A stretch of 64,000 nt of DNA from UBA5336 sp964506685 (GCA_964506685.1 CAZDMQ010000002.1:1-64000); one strand, 5' to 3'; positions 1-8,569 are shown, counted from the first letter of the stretch. Numbers and translations are program-made. Notes: generated by a model from the letters alone, not told the origin.

Positions 1-231
1 CATCCCCGACGCCGCAACGTTCTCCTCGCGCGCGAGCGCGTTAGTGCTCTCGCCGTAAGTGGACCTTCAAGTCTCGGGACGGTTTCGTCCACTTTCTGTA
101 GCATAGCGGGCATCGTATTTGTCCGGCGGACCTATACTTTCGGTCAGGTCGGGCTCGTTCGGATGGTCAGCTAGTCATTGCCGGCGTTTTGCGGCAGAGG
201 TTGTCGTCGTTCGATCAGAAAGGTGCACCCA
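1..231. other. Non-coding region upstream of the H-NOX gene, with an inverted repeat
   Basis: No convincing gene lies here. The clearest structure is an 8-base inverted repeat, AAGTGGAC at 57-64 and GTCCACTT at 87-94, separated by 22 bases. It could be an operator, a weak RNA hairpin or the remnant of an insertion-sequence end; nothing in the window decides between these. The region must hold the H-NOX promoter unless transcription enters from outside the window. I could not pick a confident -35/-10 pair. Confidence 0.35.
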
Positions 232-780
232 ATGAAGGGCATGGTTTTCAAAGTGTTCGAGAGCCATGTGGTCAAGCACCTCGGCGAAGAGATGCTGGAT
301 GAGTTGCTAGACGATCCCGCGCTCAGCACGGGGGGCGCCTATACGTCTGTCGGTAACTATCCACCGAGTGACATGCTGAGGATGGTTACGGTTCTCTCCG
401 AGCGAACCGGCGTCCCCGTGCCGGAGCTGGTCCAGACCTTCGGCTTCGAGCTGTTCGGTGTTCTTGCCGATGGTCACCAGCAGATCATGGAGAACTTCGA
501 CGGATGCCTCGACATGCTCGCCGGCATCGAGTCGGTGATCCACCGCGACGTGCGCAAGCTCTATAGCGATGCTGAACTCCCCCGCTTTGACATCGAAGCC
601 CAGGATGGCCAGCGCCACCTCAGAATGGTCTATCGCTCGAGCCGCCCTTTCGCCGACCTGGCCCATGGACTGATCGAGGGCGCTTTGTTCCATTATGGCA
701 TAAAGGAAAAAGCAACAGTGGTGAGGGAAGACTTGTCGGATGACGGAACCCAGGCCCGCTTCGATATCACCATTCAATGA
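232..780 (+). CDS. H-NOX (heme NO-binding) sensor protein
   Basis: A 182-residue single-domain heme sensor that should bind NO through ferrous heme and control the kinase encoded next to it. The length and the opening MKGMVFKVF are typical of stand-alone bacterial H-NOX. The proximal heme ligand is His104, in IESVIHRDVRKLY, followed by the conserved Pro117. The propionate-binding YxSxR motif is Tyr134-Ser136-Arg138. The residue matching the O2-stabilising distal tyrosine of Thermoanaerobacter H-NOX (Arg of YxSxR plus 5) is Leu143, so the protein should be NO-selective rather than O2-binding; this rests on a by-eye alignment. The start at 232 is preferred over an upstream TTG at 178 because the family begins with MKG and AAAGG lies just upstream. 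The end overlaps the kinase gene by 41 bases, indicating co-translation. Confidence 0.93.
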   Translation: MKGMVFKVFESHVVKHLGEEMLDELLDDPALSTGGAYTSVGNYPPSDMLRMVTVLSERTGVPVPELVQTFGFELFGVLADGHQQIMENFDGCLDMLAGIESVIHRDVRKLYSDAELPRFDIEAQDGQRHLRMVYRSSRPFADLAHGLIEGALFHYGIKEKATVVREDLSDDGTQARFDITIQ

Positions 781-2452
781 GGTGACGCCCACTGAACTGG
801 CCAGAGCCGTCGAAAGGCTTGGCCGAAGGCTGCGCCGCGAACGCCGCGCGCGCGAACACGCCGAACACCTTCTGGAAAAAAAGTCCGCTGAACTGTTCGA
901 TGCGTCCGAAAAGCTCAAGGCCGAAAGTGTACGAGCCCTTGCGCTTGCGTCCGCGATTGAAACGGCGACTGATGGTCTAGCGATCACTGACGCCGATGGG
1001 GTGTTTGTTTACATGAATTCGGCTCACGCGGAGATGTTCGACTATCGCGATAGCGAACTCATCGGTGAGAACTGGTCAGTGCTCTACGCGCCAGCTGTCG
1101 CCGACTCCATTTCGCGTGTGGCAATGCCCGTACTAGCAGGTGGGGGCAGTTGGCGCGGTGAAGTTGAGGGACTATCCAAGTCAGGTGAGACGATCTCACA
1201 GGAAGTGGTGCTCACCGCCAGTAGTAATGGTGGACTTATCTGTTCCACACGCGACATTGGGGATCGGCTGCGCCGCGAACGCGAAAGCAGGGAACTGGAG
1301 ACCCGGCTTCTCAAGGCGGAACGCGAGGCGGCGCTTTTCACGGTCGGCAACGCCGTCGCCCATGATTTTAACAATCTGATCGCCGCGATCAGTGGTTATG
1401 CCCTGCTATTGCAAGGTGACCTGAATGAAGACAGTGAGTCGTTTGAGCGGGCAGGCCGGATCCTGGAAGCAGCAGAGCAGGCGTCAGCTGTTGTCCGTTC
1501 CCTGGAAGTCGAGCGTATCAATGATGTTCGCAGCCTGGACGAGCTTGACCTCGTGAAGTTGCTTCGCACCGGCCTTGCAATTTCGGATGCCATTCGGCCG
1601 CGGGGGGTCGAGTTCGAGATTGACCTGCCAGACTTTGCGCTTGTTACTTGCAATGAAGTGCTGCTCACACGCGCGCTGATGAACATCGCCAAGAACGCCT
1701 TCGACGCAATGACCGAAGATGGCGTTTTTTCCGTGAGACTCGGCAAGACGCAAATGCACAGATTTCGCTCCCAGTCCCATACTCACAGGATCGGCGAACT
1801 CAACCGGGAATTCACCCATGTGCTGGAGCTTGTCGATACCGGGCCTGGGATCCCCCCAGACAAGCTGGAACAGGTCTTCAATCCATTCGTGACGAGCAAG
1901 GGCGCTCTGCGCGGAAGCGGATTGGGGCTTTTGTCGCTCAAGGCCCTCGCTGACAGCCGTTCTGTTGTGGTTGAGGTTGAAACCTGCCGCGGCGAGGGCA
2001 CGTGTTTCAGATTGCTGTTTGCGAATATGTCTGCGCCACCCTGTGGCAATGGTGTTGAGCGGGCAAGTTCAGCTGCCCCGGCTGGTCGCACGCGCGTTCT
2101 GGTCGTCGATGATAATGCGTCTGTAGGCCAGATGCTTGCGGAGACGCTCGACCGGCAAGGACTGATCTCCGTCTGGCAAGGCAGTCCCCGTCGCGCGTTG
2201 GAGATGATTGCCGCGTCGCCTGAGGATTTTGACGTGGTGGTGACCGATCTCACGATGCCCCAGCTTTCCGGCGATGAGCTTGCGCGTAAAATTCGCGCCG
2301 TTAGACGCGATCTGCCGATCATTCTCTACTCCGGCCAGGCTGGCTATGTCCCATCTGATACAATCTATGCAGACATTCTCACAAAGCCGATCTCTCCGGA
2401 GCGTTTGGGCACGGCGATTGCATCGGCTGTCCAGCGGGATTTCACCGACTGA
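740..2452 (+). CDS. Hybrid sensor histidine kinase (PAS-HisKA-HATPase-REC), H-NOX partner
   Basis: A 570-residue cytoplasmic hybrid kinase with no membrane segment, so its input must be a soluble ligand or protein; the overlapping H-NOX gene is the obvious source. An N-terminal coiled coil (about 20-70) precedes a PAS domain (about 72-175). The dimerisation/phosphoacceptor helix has His208 in the AHDFNN form. The ATPase domain (about 285-425) has an N box (NIAKNAFDAM), DTGPGIP and GSGLGL. A C-terminal receiver (about 448-565) has the VDD acidic pair, phosphoacceptor Asp503 in VVTDLTMP, and a KP motif. ATG at 740 lies inside the H-NOX frame and is preceded by GAGGGAAG. By analogy with H-NOX-associated kinases, NO-bound H-NOX probably inhibits autophosphorylation. 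The phosphate target is not shown; the NarL-type regulator at 6945 is a candidate, possibly through a phosphotransfer protein outside the window. Confidence 0.92.
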   Translation: MTEPRPASISPFNEVTPTELARAVERLGRRLRRERRAREHAEHLLEKKSAELFDASEKLKAESVRALALASAIETATDGLAITDADGVFVYMNSAHAEMFDYRDSELIGENWSVLYAPAVADSISRVAMPVLAGGGSWRGEVEGLSKSGETISQEVVLTASSNGGLICSTRDIGDRLRRERESRELETRLLKAEREAALFTVGNAVAHDFNNLIAAISGYALLLQGDLNEDSESFERAGRILEAAEQASAVVRSLEVERINDVRSLDELDLVKLLRTGLAISDAIRPRGVEFEIDLPDFALVTCNEVLLTRALMNIAKNAFDAMTEDGVFSVRLGKTQMHRFRSQSHTHRIGELNREFTHVLELVDTGPGIPPDKLEQVFNPFVTSKGALRGSGLGLLSLKALADSRSVVVEVETCRGEGTCFRLLFANMSAPPCGNGVERASSAAPAGRTRVLVVDDNASVGQMLAETLDRQGLISVWQGSPRRALEMIAASPEDFDVVVTDLTMPQLSGDELARKIRAVRRDLPIILYSGQAGYVPSDTIYADILTKPISPERLGTAIASAVQRDFTD

Positions 2453-2642
2453 AAGCTCGCCTTTCCGTCAGGCTGCTTGACCCAAAACGCCAGCGTACCT
2501 GTCCATTCGGTCAGGCGCGGCCCCCCGAAAGATATGCGTTGCGACCTGTCTGGTCAGCAGACCGGACCGATCGATTTCGGCATTTACGTCTCCATCGGCG
2601 AACAACAAACCAAACGCCGAATCAACCCGAATGGAGTTCCAA

Positions 2643-3134
2643 ATGACCCGTATTAAACTTATCTCTCTCATGGCCGCTGCTGCCATGGTTTCCGGCCAGG
2701 CACTGGCAGTTGACGTCGAAACAGACGCCGGCGCAAAAATCGTTGCACCGCTGGAAATCTCGAACGTGACCGCGCTTTACTTCGGCACGGTTGCACCAAG
2801 CCTGACAGCCGCTGACACCGTCGTGGTTTCACCAGCTGGCGCCAAAACCTGTGGCGCTGAGCTGACCTGCCTCAGCGACGATCACACCGCGGCCAAGTTC
2901 AACGTGTCCGGCGCAGCCGATGCTTCTTACACGATTGACCTGCCGAAAAGCATCGAGATCTCGAACGGTGCCGGCGCCAACATGAGCGTCGACAACTTCA
3001 CCGGCTCGAAATCAGACGGCACGCTCACGGCTGGCGAAGACGACTTCACCGTCGGTGGAACGCTGGACGTTGCTGCTAACCAGGCAACCGGCGAATACAA
3101 AGGTACCTTCGTCGTCACGGTCGAGTACCAGTAG
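2643..3134 (+). CDS. DUF4402-type pilin-like secreted protein
   Basis: A 163-residue exported protein with a clear signal peptide ending near AxA in SGQALAVDV. The mature part is small, rich in Thr, Ala, Gly and Asp, and beta-strand-like. It has two cysteines in KTCGAELTC and ends in a short beta strand, TFVVTVEYQ. This fits the DUF4402 family, whose members are often encoded beside chaperone and usher-like genes. It is probably the abundant surface subunit of the system. The start at 2643 is chosen over 2631 because GGAG at 2633-2636 is a correctly spaced Shine-Dalgarno sequence for 2643 and the signal peptide then starts normally (MTRIKLISLM). A strong terminator follows, so this gene can be expressed above the downstream chaperone and usher. 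Confidence 0.82.
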   Translation: MTRIKLISLMAAAAMVSGQALAVDVETDAGAKIVAPLEISNVTALYFGTVAPSLTAADTVVVSPAGAKTCGAELTCLSDDHTAAKFNVSGAADASYTIDLPKSIEISNGAGANMSVDNFTGSKSDGTLTAGEDDFTVGGTLDVAANQATGEYKGTFVVTVEYQ

Positions 3135-3145
3135 GCAACGCCTAT

Positions 3146-3212
3146 CGCGTGGGAGGGGCTCATGCTCCTCCCATCTTGCCCCCTCGGATTGGGCCCCTCC
3201 CACGCGTTTTTT
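3146..3212 (+). terminator. Intrinsic terminator/attenuator after the pilin-like gene
   Basis: A perfect 14-base inverted repeat (CGCGTGGGAGGGGC at 3146-3159, its complement at 3193-3206) is followed directly by six T residues at 3207-3212. The 33-base loop has further pairing potential of its own (the GGAG of the left arm with CTCC at 3166). It starts 11 bases after the pilin-like stop codon. It should end most transcripts there, leaving readthrough or an internal promoter for the chaperone-usher genes. Confidence 0.85.
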
Positions 3213-3368
3213 CCTCTCATCAATTCGGAGCCAGAGACATGCGCCTTTAGCGCGTGGTCCCGCCCGACCCGCTGTCACAAGAAAGGGTTCAGCCCCGCGG
3301 CATTCATGCCTGCGCGCGGACCATCACCGTCGAATACCAATAGCCCTCAACCCAAAGGAATACCCCTC

Positions 3369-4190
3369 ATGTTCCGCACCCTCAAAATCGCCCTTTTCTC
3401 AAGTGTCGCTGCTGTATCGGCGCCCTTGGCCGCCGCTGAACTGATGATCGCACCAACGCGTGTTGTTATGGAAAACGGTGAGCGCTCCGCAGAGATTGTG
3501 CTCGTCAATAAAGGCACTGAGGAAGGCGCTTATCGCATCAGCCTTGAAAACCGTCGCATGTTGCTGAATGGCTTGCTCGAGACAGTCGAAGAAGCGGCCG
3601 ACGGCGAGCTGTTCGCTGATGACCTGGTGCGTTACGCGCCGCGCCGCGCCGTGCTGGAGCCGGGTGGTCGGCAAACCATTCGCGTGACGGCGCAGACCGC
3701 GGGGCTTGAGCCGGGAGAATACCGCTCGCATCTGCGCATCATGGGCGCGCCGACCAGCGCGGGCCGCACACTGGCCGAAGCTGGTGGCACTGAAGGCGAT
3801 AGCATTTCGATTGAACTGATCGCCATCCGCTCGCTGACAATCCCGGTCATTGTCAGGGCAGGTGACCTTGACGCTGAGGTTTCCATTGAGACCGCTATGA
3901 CCGCGCCTAGCGATGAAGAAGGCGAAGACCTGCTAGTTGTGCGCCTGACCCGTGAGGGCGACCGCTCCACTTACGGCGACATCCAGGTTTTCGTCGAAGG
4001 CCAGTCAGAGCCGGTCTATTTCGCACGCGGTATCGCGATTTACACCCCCAATACTGAGCGCGATGTCGTCCTGCCCATGCCGACCGAACTGGCCGAAACG
4101 CTGCGCGGCGAAACCGTTCGGATTGCATATGTCTCCTCTAACCCGGCGCGCCCGGGCACGATCTCTGAAGTCACCCTGGCCGTGAATTGA
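3369..4190 (+). CDS. Periplasmic pilus-assembly chaperone-like protein
   Basis: A 273-residue secreted protein with a signal peptide (MFRTLKIALF, cleavage near APLAAAELM). The mature N-terminus (ELMIAPTRVVMENGERSAEIVLVNKG) is the first immunoglobulin-like strand pair of PapD-type chaperones. Later features include the basic segment RYAPRRAVLEPGGRQTIRV and the strand EYRSHLRIMG. It should cap and deliver the DUF4402 subunit to the usher in the periplasm. The frame stays open upstream to 3162, but that extension crosses the terminator and is not protein-like. ATG at 3369 follows AAAGGAA and starts the signal peptide. The usher-like gene begins 27 bases downstream. Confidence 0.85.
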   Translation: MFRTLKIALFSSVAAVSAPLAAAELMIAPTRVVMENGERSAEIVLVNKGTEEGAYRISLENRRMLLNGLLETVEEAADGELFADDLVRYAPRRAVLEPGGRQTIRVTAQTAGLEPGEYRSHLRIMGAPTSAGRTLAEAGGTEGDSISIELIAIRSLTIPVIVRAGDLDAEVSIETAMTAPSDEEGEDLLVVRLTREGDRSTYGDIQVFVEGQSEPVYFARGIAIYTPNTERDVVLPMPTELAETLRGETVRIAYVSSNPARPGTISEVTLAVN

Positions 4191-4217
4191 AGGTCGGCTG
4201 GGTGAGGAGCAGGATCG

Positions 4218-6884
4218 ATGCGACGCCATTATTGCCGGCTACTGGCCGCATTGATCCTGCTGTCCTCTCCGCTGGCGGCTCAGGCACAGGGCGATCCATT
4301 CGCGCTGCTTTTCGGCGACGAGGAAACGCTCGACTCCGGCGCCACTGATCGCGCGGGGCAAGATGATGTGCGGTTCGTTGGTCTTCGCCTTGGCGGTTTA
4401 AGGCTAACTGAGACAATCACCGCCTATGCCTATGAAGACGAGCTGTGCGTACTGCCCGCTTCGTTGTTTGGGGTCCTCGATGCGCCAATTGCGGTCGATG
4501 ACAACGGTGCATCGGGATGGTTTGTCAGTCCCGAGCGCACTATTGAAATCGATGCCGAAGAGCAAACGGCCACTCTGTCCGCGCAATCCTCGCTCGCGCT
4601 TGAGGGCCGCGTGCACGACACACCAGAGGGATGGTGCCTCGGCCTGTCGGCCCTTTCGGAAATCCTGCCAATCAATTTCACCTATAATTCAACGTCCCAG
4701 ACCCTCGCCATGGAACCGCGCGAAACGCTGCCCCTGGAAGCAAAGCTGGAGCGCGAAGCGTTGCGCACGCAACTGGACAGCGCGGCGGGGCGCGTTCGGC
4801 CGAATTATCGCCGCGTGGAAAACCCATATCGCTTGCTGAGTTTGCCAACGGCCGATCTTAACCTGGATGTGAGGGCCGCCTCCGACTCCACGTTTGCCAT
4901 AGATGGGCAAATCGACCTCGCCGGCGACATTTTGTGGACCACGGCGCGTATCCGAAGTGCGCGAAACCTGTCTGGCGATACCGGCGTGCGCGCAACATTT
5001 GAGCGTGTCTTCTCGCACGAAGACCGCATGTGGATGCCAAAGCAAGTACGCTTCGGTGATGTGGCTGCACTTAACCAGCCTCTCACGTCAAAGGGATCTG
5101 CGGGGCGGGGCTTCATGGTCTCAAACCGGCCCACATACGCCGCCGACGTGTTTGATATGACCGATATTCGTGGGCCATTGCCCACCGGCTGGGAGGCGGA
5201 ATTGTATCGTGACTCGCAGCTGGTTGCCTTTGTCACTGAGCCAGATGAGCAGGGCGAGTATCTGTTCAAGGATGTCGAAATCCTGCCGGGCTATAACCGC
5301 TACACTGTCAAACTCTTTGGCCCCCAGGGCGAGACCGACACGCGGGACGTAAAGTTCTTCGCCGGCAGCGAAATGTATCCGGAAAACACCGTCTACTATG
5401 ACATCGCTGTCCTCGAAGAAGGGGTTACGGTTGACGGGAATGTTGCCGACGTACCCACGCCCGTGGTCTCAGCGAGCGTTTCAGCTGGCATCACTCGCCA
5501 GGTTTCAACCCGACTGGACCTGCGCGCCGAAGCAAATACGCCAATGATGGCGACAGCCAGCGTCTATGCTGCTTCAGGAAACACACACGGTGTTGCAAGG
5601 CTTCAGGGCGTTGGAGCGGCGGCGCCGGCGCTGGAGGTGGGCGCCGTTCACCTGTTTGAAGACCGCTCATCAATAGACGCACGCTATTTCCGGTTCAGCG
5701 ACATCGTTTCTGGCGACACCGATGGGGCGCAGTCTCTGAAACAGTCCCTGCAGATGGAGTATAATACCACATTACCGCTGACCAGTTGGGGCCTGCCTCT
5801 GCAATCACGGCTGGCCTGGAGCGAGATGACCAATGGAGATGCGTTTATCAGTGCGTCCGCTCGGGTGTCGTCTTCGTTCAAGGGCTGGCGCTGGACCCAT
5901 CTGGCCCATCTCAAGCAGACATCGACAGCAACGAATTCCCAAACCGAGATCGGCGGTCGCTTTGGATTTTCGCGCAGTCTTTCCGGCATGCGCGTTCGCG
6001 GCGGTGTCGATTACGAAATTGGCCCGAAGCTCCAAGCGAGTAAGGTAGACATTCAGGTCCAGCGCCGCCTGAGCCGCGCCGGGTTCGCCCAGTTCAACCT
6101 CAGCCATGATATGATCGATGGCGCAACGACAGCCGGCGCGAATTTTTCCAGGGCATTCGGAGATTTCACGTTGTCCACAAATGCTGGCGTGAGCGACCGC
6201 GGCGAATGGACGATGGGTCTGCGTTTGTCGACGGCGCTGTTTTTTGATCGGAAAAGCAACCGATACAGAACCGGGCCGTCCGGCATGTCGCGCACCGGAG
6301 CGATCCGGGCAAATGTCTTTGACGATCTGAACGAGAACGGAGCGTATGACGAAGACGATCAGGAGATTGCGGGCGCTGCTTTCATTGTCGATCGATCCAT
6401 TCGGCGAGAAGAAACAGGCCCCGATGGCGCCGTGACGCTCGGCGGTGTCGCGTCACACAGGCCGCTCGATCTCGAAGTTGCGCTCGGCACCCTCAGTGAC
6501 CCGTTCCTTCAACCGCTTGAGCGTGGAATGTCTGTGACCGTACGCCCCGGTCAGGTTCTTGATGTTGACGTTCCGCTTTCGCTCACTGGCGAAATAGATG
6601 GGACCGTTACCATGTTAAACGATGGCCATAGCGTGCCGGTGGCTGGCGTTCGGGTTGAAGCCCTGGACGACGCAGGTAACGTGGTCGGGACCAGTACCAG
6701 TGAGTATGACGGCTATGTCTATCTGGACGGCCTGCCCATGGGCGACATCGAGCTGCGCATTCCGCAATCTGCTCTGACGGAGGTTGGGGCGACATCAAAC
6801 CCGGTGGAGGTTTCGCTTGATCGCAAGGAGCCATCCGCGTTCGGGCTGGACATGCTAATCGTTAAAACTCAACCGTCGTCGTAA
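4218..6884 (+). CDS. Usher-like outer-membrane protein with C-terminal SdrD/Cna-B-like domains
   Basis: An 888-residue secreted protein with a signal peptide ending in LAAQAQG. The N-terminal third looks like periplasmic plug and substrate-binding modules (CVLPASLFGVL, GWCLGLSALSEILP). The middle resembles usher proteins: the RDSQLVAF and GPLPTGWEAELY segments, then long alternating amphipathic stretches that could form a beta barrel. Near residue 690 a dockerin-like VFDDLNENGAYDEDDQEI segment opens SdrD/Cna-B-like repeats that run to the C-terminus. Its position 27 bases after a pilus chaperone supports an usher or secretion-pore role for the DUF4402 subunit. It is shorter and more divergent than FimD, so 'usher-like' is as far as I go. 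GAGGAGC precedes ATG 4218. A homologous protein is encoded at 32578-35640. Confidence 0.75.
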   Translation: MRRHYCRLLAALILLSSPLAAQAQGDPFALLFGDEETLDSGATDRAGQDDVRFVGLRLGGLRLTETITAYAYEDELCVLPASLFGVLDAPIAVDDNGASGWFVSPERTIEIDAEEQTATLSAQSSLALEGRVHDTPEGWCLGLSALSEILPINFTYNSTSQTLAMEPRETLPLEAKLEREALRTQLDSAAGRVRPNYRRVENPYRLLSLPTADLNLDVRAASDSTFAIDGQIDLAGDILWTTARIRSARNLSGDTGVRATFERVFSHEDRMWMPKQVRFGDVAALNQPLTSKGSAGRGFMVSNRPTYAADVFDMTDIRGPLPTGWEAELYRDSQLVAFVTEPDEQGEYLFKDVEILPGYNRYTVKLFGPQGETDTRDVKFFAGSEMYPENTVYYDIAVLEEGVTVDGNVADVPTPVVSASVSAGITRQVSTRLDLRAEANTPMMATASVYAASGNTHGVARLQGVGAAAPALEVGAVHLFEDRSSIDARYFRFSDIVSGDTDGAQSLKQSLQMEYNTTLPLTSWGLPLQSRLAWSEMTNGDAFISASARVSSSFKGWRWTHLAHLKQTSTATNSQTEIGGRFGFSRSLSGMRVRGGVDYEIGPKLQASKVDIQVQRRLSRAGFAQFNLSHDMIDGATTAGANFSRAFGDFTLSTNAGVSDRGEWTMGLRLSTALFFDRKSNRYRTGPSGMSRTGAIRANVFDDLNENGAYDEDDQEIAGAAFIVDRSIRREETGPDGAVTLGGVASHRPLDLEVALGTLSDPFLQPLERGMSVTVRPGQVLDVDVPLSLTGEIDGTVTMLNDGHSVPVAGVRVEALDDAGNVVGTSTSEYDGYVYLDGLPMGDIELRIPQSALTEVGATSNPVEVSLDRKEPSAFGLDMLIVKTQPSS

Positions 6885-6944
6885 ACGTTTATTTCAAGAG
6901 CGACTGATAGAGAGACGGTTTAATCGCGGATTGAAGGAGGTCAG

Positions 6945-7556
6945 GTGCGGATTCTACTGGCAGACGACCATGATCTTGTGCGCGACGCCCTCGGCGCACT
7001 CCTGATAAAAGACGATTCTTCCATTGACCTGCGAACCGCTAGTGATCTTGCGGGCGCAATCTCTTTATTTGAAACCCAGGGTCCGTTCGCGGCGATTATA
7101 CTGGATCTTCGAATGCCAGGCATGGACGGTCTCTCCGGCGCACAGCGCATGGTCAATCTGGCCGGTGATGTGCCGGTCATCTTGATGTCGGGCAGCGCCC
7201 AATCCAGCGACGTTCAGGCGGCGTTGAAGCTGGGGGTTCGCGGCTTTGTTCCCAAGACGATTGCCGGCAAATCGCTTATCAATGCTGTGCGGCTAGTGGT
7301 TTCGGGAGAAGTTTATGTCCCGATGGAGTTTCTCACTCCAGCGTCGGACAGCGGCAATTCCGAGAACAGTCTGACCGCGCGGGAGAAAGAGGCTCTTTAT
7401 GAGCTCCGCCAAGGCGCTTCGAACAAGGAAATTGCGCGCAATCTCGACATCGCCGAGACAACCGTAAAGCTTCACCTGAGATCGATCAGTGAAAAGCTCA
7501 ATGCCCGCAATCGAACCGATATCGTTATCCGTGCGATCGACGCAGGTCTGGCGTAA
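6945..7556 (+). CDS. NarL/LuxR-family response regulator
   Basis: A 203-residue two-domain DNA-binding response regulator. The receiver domain (1-120) has the Asp-Asp pair in LLADDHD, phosphoacceptor Asp54 in IILDLRMPGMDG, and the conserved Lys in VPKT. The LuxR-type helix-turn-helix (about 138-198) has TAREKEAL, GASNKEIARNLDIAETTVKLHL and the end helix KLNARNRTDIV. The start codon is GTG at 6945 with an ideal AAGGAGG four bases upstream; no better ATG exists. It lies 60 bases after the usher-like gene in the same direction, so it is probably co-transcribed. It may regulate the pilus-like genes and be the terminal output of the H-NOX kinase; this is inferred from proximity. Confidence 0.9.
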   Translation: MRILLADDHDLVRDALGALLIKDDSSIDLRTASDLAGAISLFETQGPFAAIILDLRMPGMDGLSGAQRMVNLAGDVPVILMSGSAQSSDVQAALKLGVRGFVPKTIAGKSLINAVRLVVSGEVYVPMEFLTPASDSGNSENSLTAREKEALYELRQGASNKEIARNLDIAETTVKLHLRSISEKLNARNRTDIVIRAIDAGLA

Positions 7557-7763
7557 CGATTGCCAATCTAAGACTTCCGCGTTTTGGCTCTAGTCAGCTC
7601 TAAGGCGGGCGTTCAACGAAGGCTCGATAACAGACTGCAAAGACCAGACCTGCCCCAAGCACGACCACTTGCTCGAATGGTGGTGCGCCGGCAAAATGCC
7701 AGTCGATTGCATGCCTCCCGACCGCCGACCGCGCTCCTGCGGCGAGTTTCAAAGGAGACAAAC

Positions 7764-8460
7764 CATGTCCGGAGATCTCATTACGCCCGCGGAAGCTCAC
7801 ACTTCAGCGAAGCAAGGACCTATCGCGGCGGGCAAATTGACCGGCCAGAAGCCAACCTTGCAAATCTAGGAAGTCTGGTCGATCCGCACCCGACTCGAAC
7901 TCGACGGCGATATGCGCGATCTCGCACTGTTCAGTCTAGCGATCAACAGCAAGGTTCGGGGCTGCGACCTCGTCAGGTTGAAGGTTGGCGATGTCGCTGC
8001 GGGCGGCGAAGTGAGGACACGCGGCGCCGTCATCCAGAAGACGACGGGTCGCCCGGTCCAGTTCGAGATTACCGAAAACACCGGCCGGTCGGTCGGCGCC
8101 CATCTTGAACGGAACACGCCTTGTCCCGACGACTATCTCTTCCGCAGCCGATTGCGAGGTTCAGCGCATCTGTCGACACGGCAATATGCCAGGATCGTCC
8201 AGGTCTGGGTCGCATCGATCGGCTTCAATCCGGCAACTTACGGAACGCATTCGCTGAGACGCAAAGAGGCGGCGGTCATCTATCGCAAGACCGGGAACCT
8301 GCGAGCCGTGCAGCTCCTGCTCGGCCATACCAAGCTGGAAAGCACGGTGCGATGTCTCGGCGTCGATGTTGATGATGCGCTGGAGATTTCCTCAGGCATC
8401 GATTTCTGGGCCAATCGAACAGCAGGGGCCATCCGCCCCTGTCGTGTCTTGCTTACCTGA
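7764..8460 (+). pseudogene. Inactivated small tyrosine recombinase (integrase) pseudogene
   Basis: Relic of a short tyrosine recombinase of the catalytic-domain-only type common in alphaproteobacteria. ATG at 7764 has AAGGAG seven bases upstream. The frame runs through an N-terminal GQKPTLQI, then meets an in-frame TAG at 7867-7869. It continues without a shift as EVWSIRTRLELDGDMRDLALF to the normal end at 8460. Downstream catalytic residues are recognisable: Arg in SKVRGCDLV, the HSLRR box and His in LLGHTKLEST. The expected catalytic Tyr in STVRYLG is Cys here (TGT for TAT, 8353-8355). Either change alone should abolish recombination. A shorter 182-residue reading from 7912 is open but would still lack the tyrosine. 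It marks the right flank of the less GC-rich block. Confidence 0.85.
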
Positions 8461-8569
8461 CCAAAAGTGGTGCAAATGAGGACATTCAGCATCTCGTAGG
8501 CATCCGGCCGGAATGGGCCAACTCCCGCCGCTCAGGCTGCGAGCCTGCCGCCTACTCTGTCCCCACCCC

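Noticed and set aside
3162..3368. N-terminal extension of the chaperone gene
   Set aside because: The extension passes through the terminator hairpin and precedes a normal signal peptide with its own ribosome-binding site.
7912..8460. Treating the recombinase as an intact 182-residue gene
   Set aside because: The recognisable family sequence continues upstream through an in-frame stop to a well-placed ribosome-binding site, and the catalytic tyrosine is missing, so it is a pseudogene.
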